64,000 bases of DNA from contig NZ_LMUY01000001.1 of the NCBI RefSeq assembly GCF_009765685.1, forward strand, positions 16,861 to 80,860. Reading direction: 5' to 3'. This document shows, piece by piece, positions 8,805-16,450 of the stretch (the first letter of the stretch is position 1; each line of letters opens with the position of its first letter). Source of the DNA: Acidisphaera sp. L21. GTDB taxonomy: Bacteria > Pseudomonadota > Alphaproteobacteria > Acetobacterales > Acetobacteraceae. The position numbers and the translations under genes are program-made. The notes beneath the pieces were generated by a model that did not search any database, was not told where the DNA came from, and worked only from the letters and a program-made list of their open reading frames with translations.

Positions 8805-9609
8805 GGTTGCACCTTTGGCGGCGGTAGAACTGAAGAACGTCACCTGCCAATTCGCCGGCTCCGGCGGTGGCACCTACACCGCCGTGTCCGACGTCGACCT
8901 CCGCATCGAGGATGCGGAGTTCGTCGCCGTTGTCGGTCCCACTGGATGCGGCAAGAGCACGCTGCTGAACGTCGCCTCCGGCCTGCTGGAACCGTCCTCC
9001 GGTGACGTGTTGGTTTTCGGCAAGCCACTATCCGGGCTCAACCGGCAATCTGCCTATCTGTTCCAGGCCGACGCGCTGATGCCGTGGCGGACGGCGCTGG
9101 ACAACATCGCCGCCGGGCTGCTGTTCCGCAACATGCGCAAGGCCGAGGCGGAGGCTCAGGCGCGCGACTGGCTCGCCCGCGTCGGTCTGCGCGCCCATGC
9201 GGACCGCTATCCACACCAGATGTCCGGTGGCATGCGCAAACGTGTGGCGCTGGCCCAGGCGCTGATCCTGGACCCGCCCATCCTGCTGATGGACGAGCCG
9301 TTTAGCGCGCTGGACATTCAGACCCGGCAGTTGATGGAGGACGAGCTGCTGCAGCTTTGGTCCGTCAATCGCAAATCGGTGATTTTCGTGACGCACGATC
9401 TGGAAGAAGCGATTTCGTTGGCAGATCGCGTGGTGGTTCTGGCGGCCGGCCCGGGCACCCGCCCCGTGGCGGAGTTCAACATCACCCTGCCGCGCCCGCG
9501 CGAGGTGTCCGAGATCCGCATGACACAAGAATTCCTCGAACTGCATACCGCGATTTGGCAAGTGCTGAAGAAAGAGGTGCTGAAAAGCCATGCGCACGCC
9601 CAAGGCTAA
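8761..9609 (+). CDS. ABC transporter ATP-binding protein, SsuB/TauB type
   Basis: A cytoplasmic ATPase of up to 282 residues. Walker A is G-P-T-G-C-G-K-S-T (residues 59-67), the Q-loop region is Y-L-F-Q-A-D-A-L-M-P-W, the signature is M-S-G-G-M-R-K-R and Walker B is I-L-L-M-D-E-P. The Q-loop M-P-W-R-T pattern is typical of nitrate/sulfonate/taurine ATPases. The start is uncertain: ATGs at 8761 and 8773 lie inside the binding-protein gene (44 or 32 bases of overlap) without a good ribosome site, whereas TTG at 8815 follows TAAGG by 8 bases and would give the family's usual N-terminus. The permease gene overlaps its 3' end. Confidence 0.92.
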   Translation: MTITMSSTLRPPPSKVAPLAAVELKNVTCQFAGSGGGTYTAVSDVDLRIEDAEFVAVVGPTGCGKSTLLNVASGLLEPSSGDVLVFGKPLSGLNRQSAYLFQADALMPWRTALDNIAAGLLFRNMRKAEAEAQARDWLARVGLRAHADRYPHQMSGGMRKRVALAQALILDPPILLMDEPFSALDIQTRQLMEDELLQLWSVNRKSVIFVTHDLEEAISLADRVVVLAAGPGTRPVAEFNITLPRPREVSEIRMTQEFLELHTAIWQVLKKEVLKSHAHAQG

Positions 9610-10447
9610 ACCCCGGGGCCCCGTCGCCCCACGCTCGGTCCTGCACTTCCAGATCATCCTGCTGCTGGGCATTTTCGTTGCCTGGTGGGGGCTGGTGAAG
9701 CTGGACATCATCCCGCAGTTCTTCTTCGGTGACCCGGTGGGCGTGATGCAGCGCCTGATCAAATGGTTCGTCACGGGCAGCATCTGGACGCACCTGATCA
9801 ACACGCTGATCGAGACGATGCTGGGCTTCGTCATCGGCACCGTGAGTGGCCTGGTCTGCGGCCTATGGCTGGCATTGAACCCGATGCTGGCACGCGTGTT
9901 CGACCCGTTCATCAAGGCCGCCAATTCGATGCCGCGGCTGATCTTCGCGCCGATCTTCGCCTTGTGGTTCGGGCTGGGCATCTGGTCGAAGGTGGCGCTG
10001 GGCGTCACGCTGGTATTCTTCGTCGTGTTCTTCAACGTGTTCCAGGGCGTGCGGGAAGTCAGCCCGGTCGTTCTGGCCAATGTGCGACTGATGGGCGCCA
10101 ACCGGCGGCAGTTGATGCGTTGGGTCTATTTGCCGTCGGCCACCAGCTGGGTGTTCTCCTCCCTGCACAATGCCGTAGGCCTGGCCTTCGTCGGCGCCGT
10201 CATCGGCGAGTATCTCGGGTCCGCCCGCGGCGTGGGCTACCTGATCCTGCAGGCGGAAGGCGTGTTCGACATCAACAGCGTGATCGCCGGCATCCTGCTG
10301 CTGACGGTATTCGCCCTGCTGCTGGACATCGTCGTGTCACGTGTCGAGGTGCGACTGCTGCGCTGGCAAGCCCCGGTGCAGGCACAAACCGTGCAGGCAC
10401 AGACCGTGAAAACGCCGGCTGGCCAGGTCCAGGCGGTGCAGGCATGA
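9590..10447 (+). CDS. ABC transporter permease, SsuC/TauC type
   Basis: A 285-residue inner-membrane permease with about six hydrophobic helices. The cytoplasmic EAA-like loop is N-V-R-L-M-G-A-N-R-R-Q-L, which docks on the ATPase. It overlaps the ATPase gene by 20 bases and completes a single-permease, single-ATPase importer of the nitrate/sulfonate/taurine group. The hydrophilic C-terminal tail carries a small internal repeat (V-Q-A-Q-T-V-Q-A-Q-T-V) produced by two imperfect 15-base units near 10379-10408; this is probably neutral. Confidence 0.9.
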   Translation: MRTPKAKPRGPVAPRSVLHFQIILLLGIFVAWWGLVKLDIIPQFFFGDPVGVMQRLIKWFVTGSIWTHLINTLIETMLGFVIGTVSGLVCGLWLALNPMLARVFDPFIKAANSMPRLIFAPIFALWFGLGIWSKVALGVTLVFFVVFFNVFQGVREVSPVVLANVRLMGANRRQLMRWVYLPSATSWVFSSLHNAVGLAFVGAVIGEYLGSARGVGYLILQAEGVFDINSVIAGILLLTVFALLLDIVVSRVEVRLLRWQAPVQAQTVQAQTVKTPAGQVQAVQA

Positions 10448-10465
10448 TGATCGTCCGCGCACCGC

Positions 10466-11602
10466 ATGGCTGAGCCGCGTCCGGCCGTCACCACGCTGCA
10501 ATTCAACACGACGGTCCGCTTCGGCCGCGGCGCCCGGTCGCTATTGCCGGGCGAATTGCGGGCGTTGGGCATCGGCCGGCCATTGGTCGTCACCGACCGC
10601 GGCGTCATCGCCGCCGGGGTTCTGGCGCTGGCCCTTGGAGATCTGCGCGGCGATGTCTTCAATGCGACGCCAGCCAACCCGACGGAGGATTCCACCGCCC
10701 TCGCCCTTGCCCAGTATCGCGAGGCGGACGCCGACGGCATCATCGGCATTGGCGGCGGCGCGGCGCTCGACCTGGCCAAGGCCGTCGCGGTCATGGCCGG
10801 TTCGCCACCGGGCCACGAGGGCACGTTGTGGGAGTATTGCAACCGCCACGCTGCCCCCCGGCCGATCCAATCCCCGCCGCCACTGATCCTGCTGCCCACC
10901 ACCGCCGGTAGCGGCAGCGAAGTCGGGCGCTCCGCCGTCATCATCTTTCGCAATGGCATCAAGGCCGGAATCGGCTGCCCCCGCATCGTCAGCCTCGCCA
11001 TCTGCGACCCGGACCTCACCCTCACGCTGCCGCCAGGGATGACCGCCGCGACCGGGATGGACGCGCTGTCGCATTGCGTGGAAACCTTCTGCTCCCCCAC
11101 CATCAATCCACCCGTGGATGCCATCGTGCTGGACGGCCTCGCTCGCCTATCGGCCGCGATCACGCTAGCAACCGCCAATGGCAGCGATCATGCCGCTAGG
11201 TGGGACATGATGATGGGCGCGCTGGAGGGCGCGATCGGGTTCCAGAAAGGCATGGGCGCGGTGCATTCCCTGTCGCACGCGCTGGGCCCGCTCGGCTTTC
11301 ATCACGGCACGCTCAACGCCGTGTTGCTGCCGCCCGTCATGGCGGCAAACCAGGACGTGCTTGGGGACAAGCTCGGCCGGCTCCGCACGGCGATGCGGCT
11401 GCCTATCGATGCGGATATCCCAGAGGCGTTTGCTGCGCTCAACGCATCGCTTGGCCTGCCGTCGGGGCTCGGCGCCATGGGGTTCGATCGTTCCATGATC
11501 CCGGCGATCGCCCTGGCAGCCATGGACGACAATGCCCACCGCACCAACCCGCAGCCCCTGGGGCCACTTGATTACGAGGCGATCCTGAACCATGCCCTAT
11601 AG
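10466..11602 (+). CDS. Iron-containing alcohol dehydrogenase family protein
   Basis: A 378-residue group III (iron-type) alcohol dehydrogenase. The NAD-binding G-I-G-G-G-A-A-L-D-L-A-K is at about residues 94-105. Four metal ligands are at family spacing: Asp199 and His203 in G-M-D-A-L-S-H, His267 in A-V-H-S-L-S-H and His280 in H-H-G-T-L-N-A. The family includes lactaldehyde reductase, 4-hydroxybutyrate dehydrogenase and maleylacetate reductase, so an alcohol, semialdehyde or keto-acid substrate is expected. Position between the permease and a second binding protein of the same transporter ties it to metabolism of the imported compound. Its stop overlaps the next start. Confidence 0.9.
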   Translation: MAEPRPAVTTLQFNTTVRFGRGARSLLPGELRALGIGRPLVVTDRGVIAAGVLALALGDLRGDVFNATPANPTEDSTALALAQYREADADGIIGIGGGAALDLAKAVAVMAGSPPGHEGTLWEYCNRHAAPRPIQSPPPLILLPTTAGSGSEVGRSAVIIFRNGIKAGIGCPRIVSLAICDPDLTLTLPPGMTAATGMDALSHCVETFCSPTINPPVDAIVLDGLARLSAAITLATANGSDHAARWDMMMGALEGAIGFQKGMGAVHSLSHALGPLGFHHGTLNAVLLPPVMAANQDVLGDKLGRLRTAMRLPIDADIPEAFAALNASLGLPSGLGAMGFDRSMIPAIALAAMDDNAHRTNPQPLGPLDYEAILNHAL

Positions 11603-12587
11603 CCGCGCCCTTCTGGCAACCGCACTCGCCCTGTTGGCGGCTTCATCCGCCGCGGCCGCCGACCTCACCCCCGTGCGTCTCGCCTCGGCCGCCCAGGTCG
11701 CCACCTACGCGGCCCCCTACATTGCGCTCACCAAGGGTTATTACCGCGAGCAAGGCCTCGACGTGTCCATCGTCAGTTTCCAAGGCGGGGGCAAGGCGAT
11801 GGAAGCGATGATGGGCGGCAGCGCCGACGCGGTCATCGGCTCGTACAGCAACACCATAACCCTGGCAGCCCGCGGCCAGAGGGTGCAGACCTTCATCAAC
11901 TACTTGGTCTGCCCAGGCTACGTCCTTGCAGTTGGCAAAGGCCACCCGGCCAAAACGCTGGCCGATCTGCGCGGTCGCACCATTGGCATCACCTCCCCCG
12001 GTTCCAACACCCAGCAGACGCTTAACTACCTGATGAAGACCGCGGGGTTTGGGCCGGACGAATACAGCGCCGTCGGCATCGGCAACACTGCCGGTGCGGT
12101 GGCCGCCGTGCGCTACGGTAAAGTGGACGCGCTGATCCTGCCGGAACCCATCATCTCCCTGTTGGAGAACGCCGGCGACGTGACCGACCTGCTGGACATG
12201 CGCAGCGCCAAGGGCAGCGAGGCTGCAATGGGCGGCCCCTATCCGGAGGGCAGCCTGCTCGCCCGCACCGACTACATCGACAGCCACCCCAAAATCATCC
12301 AGGCGTTGACCAACGCCGTGGTGAAGGCGATGCGGTTCGTCGCCACGGCGTCCCCGGCAGACGTCACTGCCGCGCTGCCGAAGGAAATCGTCGGTGATAA
12401 CCCGGCGCTGATCGCCGAGAGCATCGCGAAGATTAAAACCTGCTATTCCACCGACGGGTTGCTCACCCCCGCCGGCGTGCAGAAGGTAATGGATGTGTTG
12501 ACCACCAACGTGTCGGAATTGAAGGATGCCAAGGTCGATCTATCCCAGACCTACACCAACAGCTTCGTTCAGCAGGCGACCCCATGA
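11592..12587 (+). CDS. Second ABC substrate-binding protein, NMT1/SsuA type
   Basis: A 331-residue secreted binding protein with a signal peptide (alanine- and leucine-rich residues 5-23, cleavage after A-A-A). It is plainly paralogous to the binding protein at 7782-8804: both have Y-C/R-C-P-G-[FY]-V-L-A-V, S-P-G-S-[NS]-T, G-[TN]-[ST]-A-G-A-V-A-A and G-G-P-Y-P-E in the same order. It starts inside the dehydrogenase gene (11-base overlap) and overlaps the amidohydrolase gene by 4, so it belongs to the same transcript. Two receptors feeding one membrane core would widen the substrate range; which ligand each binds is unknown. Confidence 0.9.
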   Translation: MPYSRALLATALALLAASSAAAADLTPVRLASAAQVATYAAPYIALTKGYYREQGLDVSIVSFQGGGKAMEAMMGGSADAVIGSYSNTITLAARGQRVQTFINYLVCPGYVLAVGKGHPAKTLADLRGRTIGITSPGSNTQQTLNYLMKTAGFGPDEYSAVGIGNTAGAVAAVRYGKVDALILPEPIISLLENAGDVTDLLDMRSAKGSEAAMGGPYPEGSLLARTDYIDSHPKIIQALTNAVVKAMRFVATASPADVTAALPKEIVGDNPALIAESIAKIKTCYSTDGLLTPAGVQKVMDVLTTNVSELKDAKVDLSQTYTNSFVQQATP

Positions 12588-13594
12588 CCTACCTTCAGGA
12601 AGCGGCGATCGAACCCGACCTGCCGATCATCGATCCGCATCATCATCTGTACGACCGGCCAACCATCCATTATTTGTTCGAGGAGTTGTTGGCCGACACG
12701 CAAGCCGGGCACAACATCCGCAAAACCGTCTACATCGAAACCACCGCCATGTCCCGCGCCCATGGCCCGGCGCCGATGCGCCCGGTGGGCGAAACCGAGT
12801 TCGCCAACGGTATCGCCGCGCGCAGCGCCAGCGGCCTGTATGGCGAGGTCCGCCTGTGCGCGGGCATCGTCGGCTACACCGACCTGGCACTCGGCGCCCG
12901 TGTTGCCGAGGTGCTGGCCGCCCATATCGCCCATGGCGGCGGCCGTTTCCGCGGCATCCGGCAGGCGGCCTATTGGGACAGCGACGAGAGCGTCTTCAAA
13001 TACGTCCGCCGTCGGCCGCCGGAAAAACTCCTGCTCGCGCCCCAGTTCCGCGAGGGCTTTGCCGAGTTGCACAAGCAAGGCCTCAGCTTCGACGCGCTCG
13101 TCTGGCACCCGCAACTCCCCGAATTGACCGACCTCGCCCGCGCTTTCCCCGAAACATCGATCATCCTGAACCATGTCGGCTCCCCCCTGCTCGTCGGCAC
13201 CTACGCCGGCAAACAGGCGGAGGTGTTCGAGCAATGGCGCCGCGCCATGCGCACGCTGGCGACCTGCGACAACGTGACGGTGAAACTGGGCGGCTTCGGC
13301 ATGGAGTCGGCCGGCTTCCCCTTCGCCGAGCACCCCGGCACCGCCACATCTGACGAACTCGCCGACGCCTGGAAGCCTTATGTGGAAACCTGCATCGAAC
13401 TCTGGGGGCCGGAGCGCTGCATGTTCGAGAGCAACTTCCCAGTCGACCGCGCCACCTGCGGTTACGGGCTGATCTGGAACGCGTTCAAGAAGATCTCCGC
13501 CCAATACACGCCGGGCCAACGCGCCGCCTTGTTTCACGACACTGCGGCCCGGATATACCGGCTGATGGATGAAGGCGCCGTTGATCAGGCCTGA
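12584..13594 (+). CDS. Amidohydrolase-2 family metal-dependent hydrolase
   Basis: A 336-residue TIM-barrel hydrolase of the amidohydrolase-2 (PF04909-type) group. The N-terminal metal site is I-I-D-P-H-H-H-L, a middle His is in L-N-H-V-G (about residue 195), and C-M-F-E-S-N-F-P-V-D with the barrel-end Asp is near residues 281-290. Relatives include 2-pyrone-4,6-dicarboxylate lactonase, L-fuconolactonase and 4-sulfomuconolactonase, so lactone opening or decarboxylation is plausible. It is the last gene of the tightly overlapped operon. A close paralogue lies at 61463-62500 beside another binding protein. Confidence 0.9.
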   Translation: MTYLQEAAIEPDLPIIDPHHHLYDRPTIHYLFEELLADTQAGHNIRKTVYIETTAMSRAHGPAPMRPVGETEFANGIAARSASGLYGEVRLCAGIVGYTDLALGARVAEVLAAHIAHGGGRFRGIRQAAYWDSDESVFKYVRRRPPEKLLLAPQFREGFAELHKQGLSFDALVWHPQLPELTDLARAFPETSIILNHVGSPLLVGTYAGKQAEVFEQWRRAMRTLATCDNVTVKLGGFGMESAGFPFAEHPGTATSDELADAWKPYVETCIELWGPERCMFESNFPVDRATCGYGLIWNAFKKISAQYTPGQRAALFHDTAARIYRLMDEGAVDQA

Positions 13595-13680
13595 CGGAGA
13601 AATTCATTCACGGCACGCGGGATCTTCACACGCGGTGCAGCGACCTCGTGACCCCAAACTGGACGCTCCGGCCGCCAAGG

Positions 13681-13699
13681 TGCATGCTTCCATCATGCA
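13681..13699. promoter_or_regulatory. Inverted repeat upstream of the molybdo-hydroxylase genes
   Basis: TGCATG (13681-13686) and CATGCA (13694-13699) form a perfect 6-base inverted repeat with a 7-base spacer, in the 179-base gap before the iron-sulfur subunit. The placement, about 75 bases upstream of the start codon, suits an operator. TGCATG is itself self-complementary, so chance occurrence is not excluded. Confidence 0.3.
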
Positions 13700-13773
13700 A
13701 CGCGGGTCGCTCGCCGTCCCGGTCGACTGACCCAGTCCGCCGCCCCGGTGCGATCACGGAGGAGTGAAGACCC

Positions 13774-14229
13774 ATGCCAACGCTGCGGATCAACGGACAG
13801 TCGCACTTGATCGACGCACCCGACGACATGCCGCTGTTATGGGCGCTGCGCGACATGGTGGGGCTCACGGGCACCAAGTTCGGCTGCGGCATTGCCCAAT
13901 GCGGCGCCTGCACCGTGCATCTGGATGGCAAGGCAGTGCGGTCCTGCCTTCTGCCGATCGGGTCGATAGGTAACCAGGCAATCACCACGATCGAGGCCAT
14001 AGGCGACACCGCCACGGGTGCGAAGGTGCAGAAGGCGTGGCTGGACATTGAGGTGGTGCAATGCGGCTACTGCCAGTCCGGCCAGATCATGGCCGCAACC
14101 GCCCTGCTGAACGCCACGCCCAAGCCCGATGACAACGACATCGACGCTGCCATGGCTGGGAATATCTGTCGCTGCGGCACCTATGTGCGCATCCGGCAGG
14201 CGATCAAAAACGCCGCGGTGTCGGCTTAG
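13774..14229 (+). CDS. (2Fe-2S) subunit of an IorA/NicA-type molybdenum hydroxylase
   Basis: A 151-residue iron-sulfur subunit of the xanthine dehydrogenase family. The N-terminal plant-ferredoxin cluster uses C38, C43, C46 and C58 ([10 protein letters not shown]), and the C-terminal helical cluster uses C97, C100, C132 and C134 (C-G-Y-C and C-R-C-G). All eight cysteines are present. It passes electrons from the molybdopterin subunit encoded 10 bases downstream to the cytochrome that follows. A GGAGGAG ribosome site lies just upstream. The nearest known systems are isoquinoline 1-oxidoreductase and nicotinate dehydrogenase; aldehyde oxidases of acetic acid bacteria have the same three-subunit layout. 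Confidence 0.93.
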   Translation: MPTLRINGQSHLIDAPDDMPLLWALRDMVGLTGTKFGCGIAQCGACTVHLDGKAVRSCLLPIGSIGNQAITTIEAIGDTATGAKVQKAWLDIEVVQCGYCQSGQIMAATALLNATPKPDDNDIDAAMAGNICRCGTYVRIRQAIKNAAVSA

Positions 14230-14239
14230 GGGTGTGGCC

Positions 14240-16450
14240 ATGACAATGCTTGCCCCCATCGCCCCGTCCCTGTCCCGTCGCGGCTTCCTCACGGCCGGTG
14301 CTGCCCTCGGCGGTGGCTTACTGATGGGCTTTCGGATCGACGTCGCCCAGGCTGCGGTACCATCTGCGTTACCATCCGCGCTGCCGCCGGGCGTGCCGCC
14401 GGTGCCGAACGGGTACTCGATCAACCCAAACGCCTTCGTCGCCATCGCCCCGGATGGCAAGGTCACGTTCCAGATCCCGCAGGAGGAAATGGGCCAGGGT
14501 GTCTACACCTCTCTCTCGCAGCTCATCGCCGACGATCTGGATGTGGCGCTGGACCGCGTCACCCCGGTGCCGGCGCCCCCGGTAGAGGCCCTTTATGGCT
14601 CCCCGGGCTCGGGGCGTATGGGCACAGGCGGTTCGCGCTCGGTCCGCAGCTTCTACACAGTGCTGCGCGTCGTCGGCGCCTCGGCCCGCGCCATGCTGGT
14701 GCAGGCCGCGGCGGACCGCTGGCAGGTCGACCCCAAGACTCTGCGCACCGACAATGGCGAGGTGATCGACGACGCCAATGGCGGTCGCCGGTTGTCCTAC
14801 GGCGAGTTGGCCCAGGCCGCATCGGCCCTACCTGTTCCCACCGATGTCGTGCTGAAGGCCGACAAGGACCTGAAGCTGATCGGCAAGCCGGTGCACCGGC
14901 TCGACACACCGGCAAAGGTCAACGGCACGGCGCAATACGGCATCGACGTCCGCCTGCCCGGCCTGCGCATCGCCACCCTCGCCGCGTCCCCGGTCGTCGG
15001 CGGCAAGGTCGCGCATGTGGATGACGGTGAGTTCAAGAAGCTACCCGGCCTGCAGCTTGTCGTGCTGGATGACATCGTCGCCGTGGTCGGCCCGCATTTC
15101 TGGGCCGCCAAGACCGGGCTGGACGCGCTGGACATCACCTGGGATGGCGGCCCGGACGGCAAGATCGACTCGCCGCAGCTTTGGCAGGCCCTCCGCGAGA
15201 CCAGCGCCAAGCCCGGCGCGCTCGGCACCAACAAGGGCGACACCACGAAGGCGGAGGGCGACCGCTTAGACGTCGCCTACGAACTGCCCTTCCTGTCGCA
15301 CGCCCCGATGGAACCGCAGAACTTCACCGTCCACGTGAAGGACGGCGGCTGCGAGATGTGGGGCGGTAGCCAGGTGCAGGCCGCCGCCTGGAATGCCGCG
15401 GCCAAGGTGCTGGGCATCAAGCCGGAGAAGGTCGTGTTCCACAACTACATGCTGGGGGGCGGGTTTGGCCGCCGCCTGGATGTGGACATGGTGACCAAGG
15501 CGGTGCGCATTGCGCAAAAGGTCGATGGCCCAGTGAAAGTCGTCTGGACCCGGGAGGAAGACATCACGCAGGACGTCTACCGCCCGGCCTATCGCAACGT
15601 CATGTCCGCTACGCTGAAGGACGGCAAGGTGACGGGCTGGAGCCACCGCATCGCCGCCGGGTCGGTGGCAGTGCGCATGTCCGGCAAGCCGCTGGACGGC
15701 GGACTGGACCGCGGCGCGCTGGAGGGTGCCACCGAGAACAATTACGGCGTGCCTAACTTCCACGTCGAGTTCATCGAAGCCAAGCCCCGCGCCATCAACG
15801 TCGGCTACTGGCGCGGCGTCGCCCCCAACAACAACGTCTTCGCCAGCGAAAGCCTGATGGACGAACTGGCCCTCAAGGCCGGGCAGGATCCGGTGGCCTT
15901 CCGCCTGGCCCACCTGTCCAGCACCCCACGCCTGAAAGCCGCGGTGGAGCGTGTGGCGAAGGAGGCGAATTGGGGCTCCCCCCTGCCGTCCCGCGTCGGC
16001 CGTGGCATCTGCGCGCAATTCGCATTTGGCACCTTCATCGCGACCATCGCGGAGGCAGAGGTCGATACCAGCGGCCATGTGCGGGTGCGCCGCATGACTT
16101 CCGTCATCGATGCCGGCCGCGTGGTCAACCCGGACGGCATGTTGGCCCAGGTGCAGGGCGGGCTAATCTTCGGCCTCACCGCGGCACTATACGGTGAAAT
16201 CACCATCAAAGACGGCCGGGTCGAACAGCGCAACTTCAACGACTACCGCATGATGCGCATCAACGAGGCACCCTCGATCGACGTCTACATGATCGAGAAC
16301 ACCGAAGCACCCGGCGGCATCGGCGAACCCGGCGTCACCGCCGCCGCACCCTCGCTGGTGAACGCTATCGCCGCGGCCACCGGGGTACGCCTGCGCCGGC
16401 TACCAATCGACCGAGATAAACTGGCCGAGCGGAAAACGGCGTCACTATGA
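14240..16450 (+). CDS. Molybdopterin-binding subunit of an IorB/NicB-type hydroxylase or aldehyde dehydrogenase
   Basis: A 736-residue catalytic subunit starting at ATG 14240, where a twin-arginine signal (S-R-R-G-F-L-T-A-G) begins; an in-frame upstream ATG at 14129 lies inside the previous gene. Molybdopterin and active-site segments are Q-E-E-M-G-Q-G-V-Y-T, G-G-G-F-G-R-R-L-D and the catalytic glutamate loop G-G-I-G-E-P-G near the C-terminus. The Tat signal indicates that the folded complex is exported and works in the periplasm. It hydroxylates an N-heterocycle or oxidises an aldehyde; sequence alone does not separate these. It overlaps the cytochrome gene by 4 bases. Confidence 0.92.
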   Translation: MTMLAPIAPSLSRRGFLTAGAALGGGLLMGFRIDVAQAAVPSALPSALPPGVPPVPNGYSINPNAFVAIAPDGKVTFQIPQEEMGQGVYTSLSQLIADDLDVALDRVTPVPAPPVEALYGSPGSGRMGTGGSRSVRSFYTVLRVVGASARAMLVQAAADRWQVDPKTLRTDNGEVIDDANGGRRLSYGELAQAASALPVPTDVVLKADKDLKLIGKPVHRLDTPAKVNGTAQYGIDVRLPGLRIATLAASPVVGGKVAHVDDGEFKKLPGLQLVVLDDIVAVVGPHFWAAKTGLDALDITWDGGPDGKIDSPQLWQALRETSAKPGALGTNKGDTTKAEGDRLDVAYELPFLSHAPMEPQNFTVHVKDGGCEMWGGSQVQAAAWNAAAKVLGIKPEKVVFHNYMLGGGFGRRLDVDMVTKAVRIAQKVDGPVKVVWTREEDITQDVYRPAYRNVMSATLKDGKVTGWSHRIAAGSVAVRMSGKPLDGGLDRGALEGATENNYGVPNFHVEFIEAKPRAINVGYWRGVAPNNNVFASESLMDELALKAGQDPVAFRLAHLSSTPRLKAAVERVAKEANWGSPLPSRVGRGICAQFAFGTFIATIAEAEVDTSGHVRVRRMTSVIDAGRVVNPDGMLAQVQGGLIFGLTAALYGEITIKDGRVEQRNFNDYRMMRINEAPSIDVYMIENTEAPGGIGEPGVTAAAPSLVNAIAAATGVRLRRLPIDRDKLAERKTASL

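Noticed and set aside
9028..10101. 357-residue minus-strand open frame antisense to the SsuB/SsuC-type genes
   Set aside because: Crosses two intact transporter genes and contains no recognisable domain.
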